DNA from: Nocardioides sp. Kera G14
GTDB taxonomy: Bacteria > Actinomycetota > Actinomycetes > Propionibacteriales > Nocardioidaceae
DNA length: 64,000 bases
Direction of reading: 5' to 3'
Assembly (NCBI RefSeq): GCF_020715565.1
Contig: NZ_CP085839.1
Span: 1,426,001-1,490,000, forward strand
The position numbers were made by a program, and so were the translations under genes. The notes under the pieces are model-generated. The model searched no databases, was not told the DNA's origin, and was given only the letters and a program-made list of their open reading frames with translations. Below are positions 53,767 to 61,942 of the stretch, piece by piece. The first letter of the stretch is position 1, and each line of letters opens with the position of its first letter.

Positions 53767-54858
53767 GTGCCGGAGGATCAGCTCGCAGATGACATCAGGT
53801 TCCGTCGCGGGCGCCTGTCGCTGCCGGAGCATGTGCGGTCGCCCTGGTGGGAGCTCACGCGACGCCTGTTGATGGCGTTGGGGATCCTCGTCGGCACCGT
53901 CCTGATCGTCTACCTCGACCGCAAGGGCTATCGCGACAGCAACGGCGACGGCATCAGCCTCGTCGATGCCATCTACTACACGACCGTCACGCTCAGCACG
54001 ACCGGGTACGGCGACATCGCGCCGGCCAGTGACTTCGCGCGACTGGTCAACGCGCTGGTCGTGACGCCGGCCCGCATCGGGTTCCTTGTCCTCTTGATCG
54101 GCACGACCCTCGAGGTGCTCGCCACCCGCGGGCGCGAGCAGATCCGCACCGCCCGTTGGAGGAAGAACATGTCCCACCACGTCGTCATCATCGGCTACGG
54201 CACGAAGGGCCGCAGTGCGGTCGAGACGCTTCTCAACAACGGCAAGGACCGCGAGCACATCGTCGTCGTCGACCCGTCGGCCGCCGCGCTGCAGGACGCC
54301 CACTCCGACGGCCTCGCCGTCGTCACCGGTGACGCGACCCGGCGTGAGGTGCTCCGCCGTGCCGGCGTCGCGGAGGCCGACCACGTCATCATCACCACCA
54401 ACCGTGACGACACCAACGTCCTCACTGCCCTGACGGTCCGCCAGCTCAACCCCGACTCCTGGATCGTCGCCGCCGTGCGCGAGGAGGAGAACGTGGCGCT
54501 GATGAAGCAGTCCGGAGCGAACTCCGTGATCACGTCGGCGGACGCGGTCGGCCGCCTGCTGGGCCTCTCGTCGCTCTCGCCGACGCTGGGCACCGTGATG
54601 GAGGACCTGCTGACGTACGGCGAGGGGCTGGAGGTCGCCGAGCGCGAGCTGCTCGTCACCGAGGTCGGCAAGCAGCCCCAGCAGCTGCCCGACCAGGTGA
54701 TCGCCGTCGTGCGGGACGAGCGCGTCTTCCGCTACTTCGACCCGGTCGTGACGCAGCTTGCGCGGGGTGACCGGCTGGTCGTCGTACGACCGGCGAAGGA
54801 GCTGCCGTGGGCACCACGCCCCGGCACTCATGACGAGGACTTCGCCTCGGAGGACTGA
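53767..54858 (+). CDS. Potassium channel protein with RCK/TrkA-N domain
   Basis: A 363-residue two-helix K+ channel. Helix 1 is around LLMALGILVGTVLIVYL; the filter TTVTLSTTGYGDIAP has the K+-selective TTGYGD; helix 2 is around IGFLVLLIGTTLEVLA. A TrkA-N Rossmann domain follows (HHVVIIGYGTKGRSAVETLL, VVDPSAAALQDAHSDGLAVV, VITSADAVGRLLGLS) and a TrkA-C-like end. It would conduct K+ gated by a nucleotide or cation. A strong hairpin terminator follows. Confidence 0.92.
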   Translation: MPEDQLADDIRFRRGRLSLPEHVRSPWWELTRRLLMALGILVGTVLIVYLDRKGYRDSNGDGISLVDAIYYTTVTLSTTGYGDIAPASDFARLVNALVVTPARIGFLVLLIGTTLEVLATRGREQIRTARWRKNMSHHVVIIGYGTKGRSAVETLLNNGKDREHIVVVDPSAAALQDAHSDGLAVVTGDATRREVLRRAGVAEADHVIITTNRDDTNVLTALTVRQLNPDSWIVAAVREEENVALMKQSGANSVITSADAVGRLLGLSSLSPTLGTVMEDLLTYGEGLEVAERELLVTEVGKQPQQLPDQVIAVVRDERVFRYFDPVVTQLARGDRLVVVRPAKELPWAPRPGTHDEDFASED

Positions 54859-54887
54859 TCCTCGAGAAACCCCTGCGGAAATGGAGT

Positions 54888-54919
54888 GAGCCGCTGGGGT
54901 CTCGGGTCCCCAGCGGCTC
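54888..54919. terminator. Strong terminator hairpin between the channel and decarboxylase genes
   Basis: GAGCCGCTGGGG (54888-54899) and CCCCAGCGGCTC (54908-54919) pair perfectly over 12 bp around an 8-nt loop. It lies 30 bp after the channel stop and about 80 bp after the end of the convergent decarboxylase gene. No T-run follows, as is common in GC-rich actinobacteria; it may serve both strands. Confidence 0.8.
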
Positions 54920-55000
54920 GAAGAGAAAGCTACTCGTCAGCCGTTCGGGATCCAAGGCATTTCGACACAAATGACCCAGATGGGCCATGCCAAGGGGGCC

Positions 55001-56374
55001 TTAGTCCCGCATCGAGTCCAGCACCAGCTGGAGGTCCGCCACGGTCGTGCGCGGGTTGACGATGGCGAAGCGGGTGCAGACCCGTCCGCGGTGCTTGGTC
55101 GGCGTCACGAAGGCGATCTCGTCCTTGAGGAGTCGGTCGCTCCACGCGTTGTAGTCGGCATCGCTCCAGCCGACCCGCTCGAAGATCAGCACCGAGAGGT
55201 CGGGGTCGACCAGGAGGTTGACGTGGTCGGCTGCGTCGATGAGCTCCCGCGCGGCGCGTGTGACGGCGAGCGTGGTCTCGATGGCGTCGCGGTAGGCGTC
55301 GGTGCCGTTGACGGCGAGGGAGAACCACAGCGGAAGGCCGCGCGGGCGGCGCGTCAGGTGGATGGCGTAATCCGAGGGGTTCCACACCGAGCGGGTCGGG
55401 TCGTCGGTGAGGACGTCGAGGTACGACGCCTTCTGGGTGTGGGCGGCGCGGGCCAGGACGGGGTCGCGGTAGAGCAGCGCGCAGGCGTCGAACGGCGAGA
55501 AGAGCCACTTGTGCGGATCGACGATGAACGAGTCGGCCTGCTCGATGCCGTCGAAGAGGGCACGGACGCTGGGTGCCGCGAGGCCGGCACCGCCGTAGGC
55601 GCCGTCGACGTGGAACCACCAGCCCTGCTCGCGTGCGACCTCGCCGATGCCGGCCAAGTCGTCGATCACGCCGAGGTTGGTCGTGCCGGCGGTGGCGACG
55701 ACGGCGAAGACGCTGTGACGCTGCTCGTCGGTGGCGATCTCCAGCCAGGAGCGGATGGCGGAGCCGGTGAGGCGCCCGCGGTCATCGCCGGGGATCTCGA
55801 CGACGTCGACGTCCATGACCGACTCGAGGGCGTGCTTCACCGAGGAGTGTGTCTCGTGGGTGAGCATCACCGCCCACCGTGCCGGACGGGTGCCGCCGCG
55901 GGCATGGAGTGCGGCCGCCCGAGCGGCGACCAGCGCGGACAGGTTGCCGTTGGTGCCGCCCTGGACGAAGACGCCACCCGCTGACTCGGGCAGGCCGGCG
56001 AGGTCGGCGATCCAGCGCAGCGCCTGGTTCTCGGCGTAGACCGCACCGCTCGCCTCGAGCCACGAGCCGCCGTAGATGGAGGAGGCGCCGATGAGCATGT
56101 CGAACGCCGCCGCTGCCTTGGAGGGCGCGCCCGGGATGAACGCGAGATAGCGAGGGTGGTCGATCGAGAGGCAGGCCGGGGCGAGCACGTCCTCCCAGAG
56201 CTGCGCCGCCGCCTCGCCTCCGATGCCTCCGGGCGTCACGGTCTGCCCCGCGAGCTCCTCCAGTTCGGCGGGGCTGAGCGTCCGGTCGAGCGGTGCCTGC
56301 ATCTGGAGCCGGTCGATCGAGAGCTCGGCCATTCGCGCGGCGAGGGACGCGGCAGCGTCGTCGTACTCATGCAT
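55001..56374 (-). CDS. PLP-dependent group II decarboxylase (aromatic or diamino acid decarboxylase-like)
   Basis: A 457-residue decarboxylase. HPRYLAFIPGAPSKAAAAFD, GVFVQGGTNGNLSALVAARA, SVFAVVATAGTTNLGVIDDL, WWFHVDGAYGGAGLAAPSVR and the PLP lysine in SFIVDPHKWLFSPFDACALL are the family motifs. The group includes glutamate, diaminobutyrate, aromatic amino acid and aspartate decarboxylases; the substrate is not resolved. ATG at 56374 is leaderless (TACGCT, 7 nt). A MFS exporter is divergently transcribed from 75 bp away and could handle the amine product. Confidence 0.88.
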   Translation of the reverse strand: MHEYDDAAASLAARMAELSIDRLQMQAPLDRTLSPAELEELAGQTVTPGGIGGEAAAQLWEDVLAPACLSIDHPRYLAFIPGAPSKAAAAFDMLIGASSIYGGSWLEASGAVYAENQALRWIADLAGLPESAGGVFVQGGTNGNLSALVAARAAALHARGGTRPARWAVMLTHETHSSVKHALESVMDVDVVEIPGDDRGRLTGSAIRSWLEIATDEQRHSVFAVVATAGTTNLGVIDDLAGIGEVAREQGWWFHVDGAYGGAGLAAPSVRALFDGIEQADSFIVDPHKWLFSPFDACALLYRDPVLARAAHTQKASYLDVLTDDPTRSVWNPSDYAIHLTRRPRGLPLWFSLAVNGTDAYRDAIETTLAVTRAARELIDAADHVNLLVDPDLSVLIFERVGWSDADYNAWSDRLLKDEIAFVTPTKHRGRVCTRFAIVNPRTTVADLQLVLDSMRD

Positions 56375-56381
56375 GCGGATG

Positions 56382-56443
56382 AGCGTAGGGCGCATCTGTT
56401 TCCATGGCCCACCATGTTGTTGCATAGGGCAACAAACTAAAGT
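56382..56443. promoter_or_regulatory. Divergent promoters of the decarboxylase and MFS genes with a MarR-like operator
   Basis: TACGCT (minus, 56382-56387) is 7 nt before the decarboxylase ATG; TAAAGT (plus, 56438-56443) is 6 nt before the MFS GTG. Between them TTGTTGC (56417-56423) and GCAACAA (56429-56435) form a perfect inverted repeat with 5 bp between. It ends 2 bp before the plus-strand -10, where a bound repressor would block the MFS promoter. The TTGC-GCAA form is typical of MarR-type sites. Confidence 0.65.
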
Positions 56444-56449
56444 GCATTC

Positions 56450-58273
56450 GTGACCGAGACTGCAGCCCGCCAGCGCGTCGCCGTGGATCATCCCCACTAC
56501 AAGTGGGTGGCCTTGTCGAACACGACGCTCGGCATCCTGATCGCCACCGTCAACAGCTCGATCGTCATCATCTCGCTGCCCGCGATCTTCAAGGGCATCC
56601 ACGTCGACCCGCTCGGAGCGGGCAACGTGAGCTACCTGCTCTGGATGATCATGGGCTTCCTGGTGGTCTCTGCCGTCCTGGTCGTGGTCCTCGGACGGCT
56701 CGGCGACATGTTCGGGCGGGTGAAGATCTACAACCTCGGGTTCGTCGTCTTCGCGATCGCGTCGATCTTCCTCTCGCTCGACCCGCTGACCGGCGGGCAG
56801 GGCGCGCTCTGGCTGATCGCGGGACGCGTGATCCAGGGCGTCGGCGGCGCCATGCTCTTCGCCAACTCCACCGCGATCCTCACCGACGCCTTCCCGGCTC
56901 ACGAGCGCGGCATGGCTCTCGGCATCAACAACGTCGCCGCCGTGGCCGGCTCCTTCATCGGACTCGTCCTCGGTGGCGTGCTCAGCGAGTGGGACTGGCG
57001 TGCGGTCTTCTGGGTGTCGGTGCCGATCGGCATCGTCGGCACGATCTGGTCGTACATGTCGCTCCACGAGACCGGCGTGCGGCGCAAGGGCGGCCTCGAC
57101 CTTCCCGGCAACCTCACCTTCGCCGTCGGCCTGACCGCCCTGCTGGTGGCGATCACCTACGGCATCCAGCCGTACGGCGACTCGGCGATGGGCTGGGGCA
57201 ACCCCTGGGTGATCGCCGGCATCGTCGGAGGCGTCGTCCTCCTCGTCATCTTCTGCGTGATCGAGACCAGGGTCGCCTCACCGATGTTCGAGATGAGTCT
57301 CTTCCGGATCCGGCCGTTCTGGGCCGGGAACCTCGCCGGCCTGCTCTCCTCCGTCTCCCGGGGCGGCATGCAGTTCATGCTGATCATCTGGCTCCAGGGC
57401 ATCTGGCTCCCGCGCCACGGCTACTCGTACGAGTCGACCCCGCTGTGGGCCGGCATCTACCTGCTGCCCCTCACCGTCGGCTTCCTCGTCGCCGGGCCGC
57501 TCTCCGGGCGGCTCTCCGATCGGTACGGCGCGCGGCTCTTCGCGGCCGTCGGCATGGTGCTCGTCGCGCTGACCTTCATCGGCTTCCTGCTGATCCCGGT
57601 GGACTTCCCCTACTGGCTCTTCGCGCTGATCCTGCTGATCAACGGCCTCGCCTCGGGCCTCTTCGCCGCGCCCAACGTGTCGTCGATCATGAACGCGGTG
57701 CCCGCGAACCGTCGGGGAGCGGCGTCCGGGATGCGCGGCACGTTCTTCAACTCCGGCTCGTCACTCTCCATCGGCGTCTTCTTCTCGCTGATGATCGCCG
57801 GCCTGGCCAACACGCTCCCCGACGCCATGCGCACCGGTCTGACCGCCCACGGCGTCTCCACCCAGGCCGCCCAGGCCGCCGCGGAGATCCCGCCCGTGGG
57901 CTCGCTCTTCGCGTCGTTCCTCGGCTTCAACCCGATCGGCACGATCCTCGACCAGATCAAGGGCGCGGGCATCGACCTCGGCTCTCCCGACAAGGTGCTC
58001 ACGGGCAAGGAGTTCTTCCCGCAACTGATGAGCGACCCGTTCCACCACGGGCTCGTCGTCGTCTTCGGTGCCGCGGCCGTGATGAGCCTCCTCGCCGGTG
58101 TCGCCTCGCTCTTCGCCGGTGGCAAGTACGTCCACGAGGATGCGAGCGAGGGAGGCGGCGTGCCGAGCTTGCTCGAGCACGGCGGCCGAGCGAGCGACCA
58201 ACGGCCCGAAGGGCCGTCCGAGCCGGTGCTGGCCGAGACCGCCTCCGGGCTGGCGCTCCCCGAGGACGAGTGA
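56450..58273 (+). CDS. MFS transporter, DHA2 (14-helix) drug/H+ antiporter type
   Basis: A 607-residue major facilitator protein with about 14 helices. ALSNTTLGILIATVNSSIVI begins helix 1; LGRLGDMFGRVKIYNLG is the signature loop 2-3; GRVIQGVGGAMLFANS the motif-B/C region; LSGRLSDRYGARLFA the second-half loop. A long loop before the last helix (VGSLFASFLGFNPIGTILDQ) and a charged C-terminal tail of about 55 residues are notable. Such proteins export drugs or metabolites with H+. GTG start at 56450 is leaderless, with an inverted-repeat operator upstream. Confidence 0.9.
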   Translation: MTETAARQRVAVDHPHYKWVALSNTTLGILIATVNSSIVIISLPAIFKGIHVDPLGAGNVSYLLWMIMGFLVVSAVLVVVLGRLGDMFGRVKIYNLGFVVFAIASIFLSLDPLTGGQGALWLIAGRVIQGVGGAMLFANSTAILTDAFPAHERGMALGINNVAAVAGSFIGLVLGGVLSEWDWRAVFWVSVPIGIVGTIWSYMSLHETGVRRKGGLDLPGNLTFAVGLTALLVAITYGIQPYGDSAMGWGNPWVIAGIVGGVVLLVIFCVIETRVASPMFEMSLFRIRPFWAGNLAGLLSSVSRGGMQFMLIIWLQGIWLPRHGYSYESTPLWAGIYLLPLTVGFLVAGPLSGRLSDRYGARLFAAVGMVLVALTFIGFLLIPVDFPYWLFALILLINGLASGLFAAPNVSSIMNAVPANRRGAASGMRGTFFNSGSSLSIGVFFSLMIAGLANTLPDAMRTGLTAHGVSTQAAQAAAEIPPVGSLFASFLGFNPIGTILDQIKGAGIDLGSPDKVLTGKEFFPQLMSDPFHHGLVVVFGAAAVMSLLAGVASLFAGGKYVHEDASEGGGVPSLLEHGGRASDQRPEGPSEPVLAETASGLALPEDE

Positions 58274-58282
58274 GGCCAGCGC

Positions 58283-59107
58283 TCAGCGCCGGGTGGTCGT
58301 GAAGCCCCAGCGGGCAAGAACGGCATCCTCGACCAGGCTGGCGATCGTGTACAGCAGGATCGACGTCACCGTCACCACGACCACGATCGCCCAGATCTCC
58401 TGGTAGTCCGCATGCGCCTTGGCCAGCGTGATCGAGCCACCGAGGCCCTTGGACGTCAGCAGCCACTCGTAGAGCATCGCGCCGGTGATGGCACCCGGGA
58501 TCGCGATCCGCATCGAGGCGAAGAGCTGCGGCAGCGCGGTCGGCATCGCGACCTTGCGCAGGATCGTCCACCGGCTGCCGCCGTGGACCCGGACGAAGTC
58601 CACCGCCGTGGGGGAGACCGAGCGGAAGCCGACCGCGAGGTTGAGCAGGATCGGGAAGAAGACCACGATCGAGCTGATCAGCGCGGCAGCGACCAGGCCG
58701 TTGCCGAAGATCAGGTAGATCGCCGGAGCCATCGCGAGCAGCGGCACTGTGCGCAGCACCATCGCGACCGGCAGGAACATGAACTCCAGCGGCCGGACCA
58801 GAGCGAAGAGCAGCGCGAGCACGACCGAGCCGATCACGCCCGCCGCGAACCCGAGCGCGGTGTGGCCGAGCGTCACCCAGAGCAGCTGGAGCATGTCGTG
58901 GCGGTGCTCGCTCGGCGGGACCTTGTCCATGCCGGTGGCGAAGAAGTAGTCCCAGACATCCGCGGGCTTCTTGGCGATGTAGGAGTTGGTGTGGCCGCTG
59001 CTGATCAGCCAGGAGACGGCCACCTGCCAGGCCAGGGCCAGGACTCCCATGGAGAGCGCGACCAGGCCGATGGTGGAGCCGATCCGGACGGCAAGACGGC
59101 CCTTCAT
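58283..59107 (-). CDS. ABC importer permease (SsuC/ThiX-like), second permease
   Basis: A 274-residue permease with about six helices. The EAA loop region is around GGSRWTILRKVAMPTALPQL, and AIYLIFGNGLVAAALISSIV and FFPILLNLAVGF are core helices. An uncommon N-terminal periplasmic segment (SYIAKKPADVWDYFFATG) follows helix 1. It starts on the TGATG overlap with the previous permease. With the other permease, ATPase and binding protein it makes a complete importer of the nitrate/taurine/pyrimidine type. Confidence 0.9.
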   Translation of the reverse strand: MKGRLAVRIGSTIGLVALSMGVLALAWQVAVSWLISSGHTNSYIAKKPADVWDYFFATGMDKVPPSEHRHDMLQLLWVTLGHTALGFAAGVIGSVVLALLFALVRPLEFMFLPVAMVLRTVPLLAMAPAIYLIFGNGLVAAALISSIVVFFPILLNLAVGFRSVSPTAVDFVRVHGGSRWTILRKVAMPTALPQLFASMRIAIPGAITGAMLYEWLLTSKGLGGSITLAKAHADYQEIWAIVVVVTVTSILLYTIASLVEDAVLARWGFTTTRR

Positions 59108-59910
59108 CACAGTGCTCCCACTCGGTCGTCGCCCGCGGCCCAGGGCGTGAGAAGCCTGCCGAGCAGGGCGATCAGCCCGTAGGCCACGCCGGCGATCGCG
59201 GCACAGATCAGGGCGATCGCCCAGACCCGCACGGAGTTGCCCGTCGCCTGCGAGGAGACGAGCAGGACGCCGATGCCGGAGTCGACACCGGAGAGGAAGT
59301 ACTCGCCGAGGACGGCTCCGAGGACCGCCATGGGAGCGCCCACCTTGAGCGCCGCGATGATGTTCGGTACGGCGGCGATGAGCTGGACCTTCCGCAGTTG
59401 GGTGATCCTCCCGCCGCCGTACGCCGTGATGACGTCGAGCTGTGTCGAGCTGGCGCTGCGCAGCCCGAGCAGGCAGCCCACAACGGTGGGGAAGATGCAG
59501 AGCAGGGCAGCGAGGAAGACCGCCGCAGCGCGGCTGCCGGCCTGGCCCATGAGGGCCACGATCGGGCCCACCGCCGTGATGGGGATGCAGGAGGTGACCA
59601 CGGCCAGCTGCATCACGAAGCTGTCCAACCGCGGCACCACCAGGACGAGCAGGGCCATGGCGAAGGCGATCACGTCGCCCCACAGGTAGCCGCGCAGCGC
59701 CTCACCCGAGGAGTGGCCGACGGCGCGCCAGTAGACCGAGTCGCCGAAGGCACCGAGGAACTCCTTGGCGACGAGCCACGGCGACGGGATGGCCCCCGGG
59801 TTGCCCGAGGGCGTCACATAGGGGATCGAGGCCAACCACCAGGCCACGACGATGACGACGATGCCGGTGAGCCCGCCTACCCACGGGGTGCGGAGACTGA
59901 GGCTACGCAT
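59107..59910 (-). CDS. ABC importer permease (SsuC/ThiX-like), first permease
   Basis: A 267-residue permease. An N-terminal helix (GGLTGIVVIVVAWWLASI) is followed by the exported segment with PSPWLVAKEFLGAFGD and core helices; the EAA loop contains AYGGGRITQLRKVQLIAAVP. It differs from the second permease, so the membrane part is a heterodimer. Translation overlaps the ATPase gene by 8 nt and the next permease by 1 nt. Confidence 0.9.
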   Translation of the reverse strand: MRSLSLRTPWVGGLTGIVVIVVAWWLASIPYVTPSGNPGAIPSPWLVAKEFLGAFGDSVYWRAVGHSSGEALRGYLWGDVIAFAMALLVLVVPRLDSFVMQLAVVTSCIPITAVGPIVALMGQAGSRAAAVFLAALLCIFPTVVGCLLGLRSASSTQLDVITAYGGGRITQLRKVQLIAAVPNIIAALKVGAPMAVLGAVLGEYFLSGVDSGIGVLLVSSQATGNSVRVWAIALICAAIAGVAYGLIALLGRLLTPWAAGDDRVGAL

Positions 59911-60703
59911 GTCCGAAGAGGATCTCGGAGAGCTGGTCGGCGTAGGCGTGGAACTCCGGGGCCCGCAGGATGTCCGGAGTGCGTGGACGCGGGAGGTCGA
60001 TCTCGACGATCTCGAGGATGCGGCCGGGCCGCGGCGACATGACGGCGACGACGTCGGAGAGGTAGACCGCCTCCGCGATGCCGTGGGTCACCATCAGCGT
60101 GGTGGCGGGCTTCTCGGTCCAGATCCGCTGGAGCTCGTCGTTCATCCGCTGCCGGGTCATGTCATCGAGCGCGCCGAAGGGCTCGTCGAGCAGCATGACG
60201 GTCGGCTGGACCACGAGCGCGCGGGCGATCGAGACGCGCTGGCGCATGCCGCCCGAGAGGTGTGCCGGCTTGGCGTCCTCGAAACCCTTGAGCCCCACGA
60301 GCGCGATCAGGTCGGCGATCAGGCCCTTGTCGGGCTTGAGGCCGGCGACCTCGAGGGGGAGCCGGATGTTCTTCTCCACCGAGCGCCAGGGCAGCAGCGC
60401 CGAGTCCTGGAAGGCGATGCCGACCTCATGTGAGCGCTGCGTCTCCATCGCCGACTTGCCGTTGATCGCGATCTCACCTGTGGTCGGGCTCTCCAGCCCG
60501 GCGAGGATCCGCAGAATCGTCGACTTGCCGCACCCCGAGGGTCCGAGGAGCGAGAGGAAGGAGTTCTCGGTCGTGCCGAGGTCGACCTCGCTCAGGGCCT
60601 GGACCGTCTTGGAGCCGGTCCGGAAGGTCTTGGTGAGGCCATGGATGTTGATCCCCGTGGCGAGGGTGCCCTCGCCACGGGGCTCAAGGGTTGCGAACGA
60701 CAT
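59903..60703 (-). CDS. ABC importer ATP-binding protein
   Basis: A 266-residue ATPase of the nitrate/sulfonate/taurine group. Walker A is LLGPSGCGKSTILR, the Q loop GIAFQDSALLPWRSVEKNI, the signature LSGGMRQRVSIARAL, Walker B VMLLDEPFGALDDMTR, and the switch His is in LMVTHGIAEA. It energises uptake by the two permeases. It shares one base with the end of the binding-protein gene. Confidence 0.93.
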   Translation of the reverse strand: MSFATLEPRGEGTLATGINIHGLTKTFRTGSKTVQALSEVDLGTTENSFLSLLGPSGCGKSTILRILAGLESPTTGEIAINGKSAMETQRSHEVGIAFQDSALLPWRSVEKNIRLPLEVAGLKPDKGLIADLIALVGLKGFEDAKPAHLSGGMRQRVSIARALVVQPTVMLLDEPFGALDDMTRQRMNDELQRIWTEKPATTLMVTHGIAEAVYLSDVVAVMSPRPGRILEIVEIDLPRPRTPDILRAPEFHAYADQLSEILFGHA

Positions 60704-61830
60704 CAGGCAGACGGGATCGTGAACTGCGTCTTGAGGTCGGGGTTCTCCTCGTAGATCTCCTTGATGAGGGAGAGGTCGAAGAGGTCGTCGGCGGCGATGT
60801 CGGTGCCCATGGCCGCCATCGACTTGATGTTCTCCTGGACGAGCTCGTCGGTGATCATGAAGAGCCCGTTGGCGTTGACGTCGTCGGTGAGGATCAGACT
60901 GATCTGTGCGGTGGCCTCACCGGTCTGCTCGGTGACGTCGAGCTTCTGGTCCTTGCCGTAGGTGTTGACGGCGAGCTCGGCCGACTTCGCCGGGTCCTTG
61001 ACGGCGTCGGTCCAGCCCTTGATCTCGGCGATGAGGAAGGCCTTGAGCACGTCCCGCTTGCTCGAGAGCGTGTCGTTGGTGACCGTGAAGGTCTCCGCCA
61101 CGAACGGCAGGCCGTTGTCGGCCAGGGCGAAGACGACCGGGGTGAAGCCGTCGGCCTTGGCGAGGATCGGCTCGTTGGTCGTGTAGGAGAAGTGGGCGTC
61201 GTACTTGCCCTGCTCGAGCGGGGCGATGTCGTACTGCGTGGTGACGACCTCGACGTCGTCGGTCGTGAGGCTGTTCGCCTTGAGGAACCCCTCGAAGATC
61301 GCCTGGTTGCCGCCCGACTGGACGCCGATCTTCTTGCCCTTGAGGTCGTCGATCGTGGTGATCGGCGTCTTCTCCTGGAGTGACATCAGGCAGAAGGGGT
61401 TCTTCTGGTAGGTCGAGCCGATGATCTTCAGCGGCGCGCCCTTGGCGATGGTCGGCGCCGTGATCGCGGGGGACGAGAGGCCGATGAGTGCCTGACCCGA
61501 GATGAGCGCGTCCTCCGCGGTGGTCTGGTCGCCACCGGCGATCAGGTTGACGCTCGAGAAGCCGGCGTCCTTGTAGTAGCCGTTCTGGTCGGCGAAGTAC
61601 TCACCGGCGAACTCGATGTTCTTGATCCAGGAAAGCTTGATCGCGAGGGCCCCGAGGTCCTTGCTTCCCGTGCTGCCGCTGCTGGACGGGCTGTCGCCGG
61701 ACGTGCTGTCGCTGTCGCTGCCGCAGGCGGCGAGGACGCCCACAGCGCCGATGGCGACGACGCCGACACCGCCGGCTCGGATGATCTGTCGGCGGCTCAT
61801 GCCGCTCTGGAAGGCCTCGGGGTTGCCCAT
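60703..61830 (-). CDS. ABC importer substrate-binding lipoprotein (NMT1/THI5-SsuA type)
   Basis: A 375-residue exported binding protein. The N terminus has a Tat-like pair (SRRQIIRAGG), a hydrophobic core and the lipobox VLAACGS, so it is a lipoprotein. The mature part (LSWIKNIEFAGEYFADQNGY, GGDQTTAEDALISGQALIGL, VQSGGNQAIFEGFL) resembles NMT1/THI5-like proteins that bind pyrimidines, nitrate, taurine or related small nitrogen compounds. ATG at 61830 follows GAGGAG. The promoter has a GlnR-like box with the same spacing as glnA, which hints that the ligand is a nitrogen source. The ligand itself is not determined. Confidence 0.9.
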   Translation of the reverse strand: MGNPEAFQSGMSRRQIIRAGGVGVVAIGAVGVLAACGSDSDSTSGDSPSSSGSTGSKDLGALAIKLSWIKNIEFAGEYFADQNGYYKDAGFSSVNLIAGGDQTTAEDALISGQALIGLSSPAITAPTIAKGAPLKIIGSTYQKNPFCLMSLQEKTPITTIDDLKGKKIGVQSGGNQAIFEGFLKANSLTTDDVEVVTTQYDIAPLEQGKYDAHFSYTTNEPILAKADGFTPVVFALADNGLPFVAETFTVTNDTLSSKRDVLKAFLIAEIKGWTDAVKDPAKSAELAVNTYGKDQKLDVTEQTGEATAQISLILTDDVNANGLFMITDELVQENIKSMAAMGTDIAADDLFDLSLIKEIYEENPDLKTQFTIPSA

Positions 61831-61861
61831 GATGCTCCTCAAATCTCGGGATGTTGCGGCG

Positions 61862-61893
61862 ACGCTAATGAGGAGCGGTTACGCGCGTGTTAC
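61862..61893 (-). promoter_or_regulatory. Promoter of the ABC importer with a GlnR-like box
   Basis: On the minus strand GTAAC-N6-GTAAC (61878-61893) is followed after 10 nt by TAGCGT (61862-61867). The -10 hexamer and the 10-nt spacing are identical to those of glnA. The second half-site differs from the GlnR consensus GAAAC at one position. The leader would be about 25 nt. Confidence 0.65.
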
Positions 61894-61942
61894 AGCACGC
61901 GGCGCGTCATGAAACGATCGAACGCCGGTCGAAACTGAGGTT

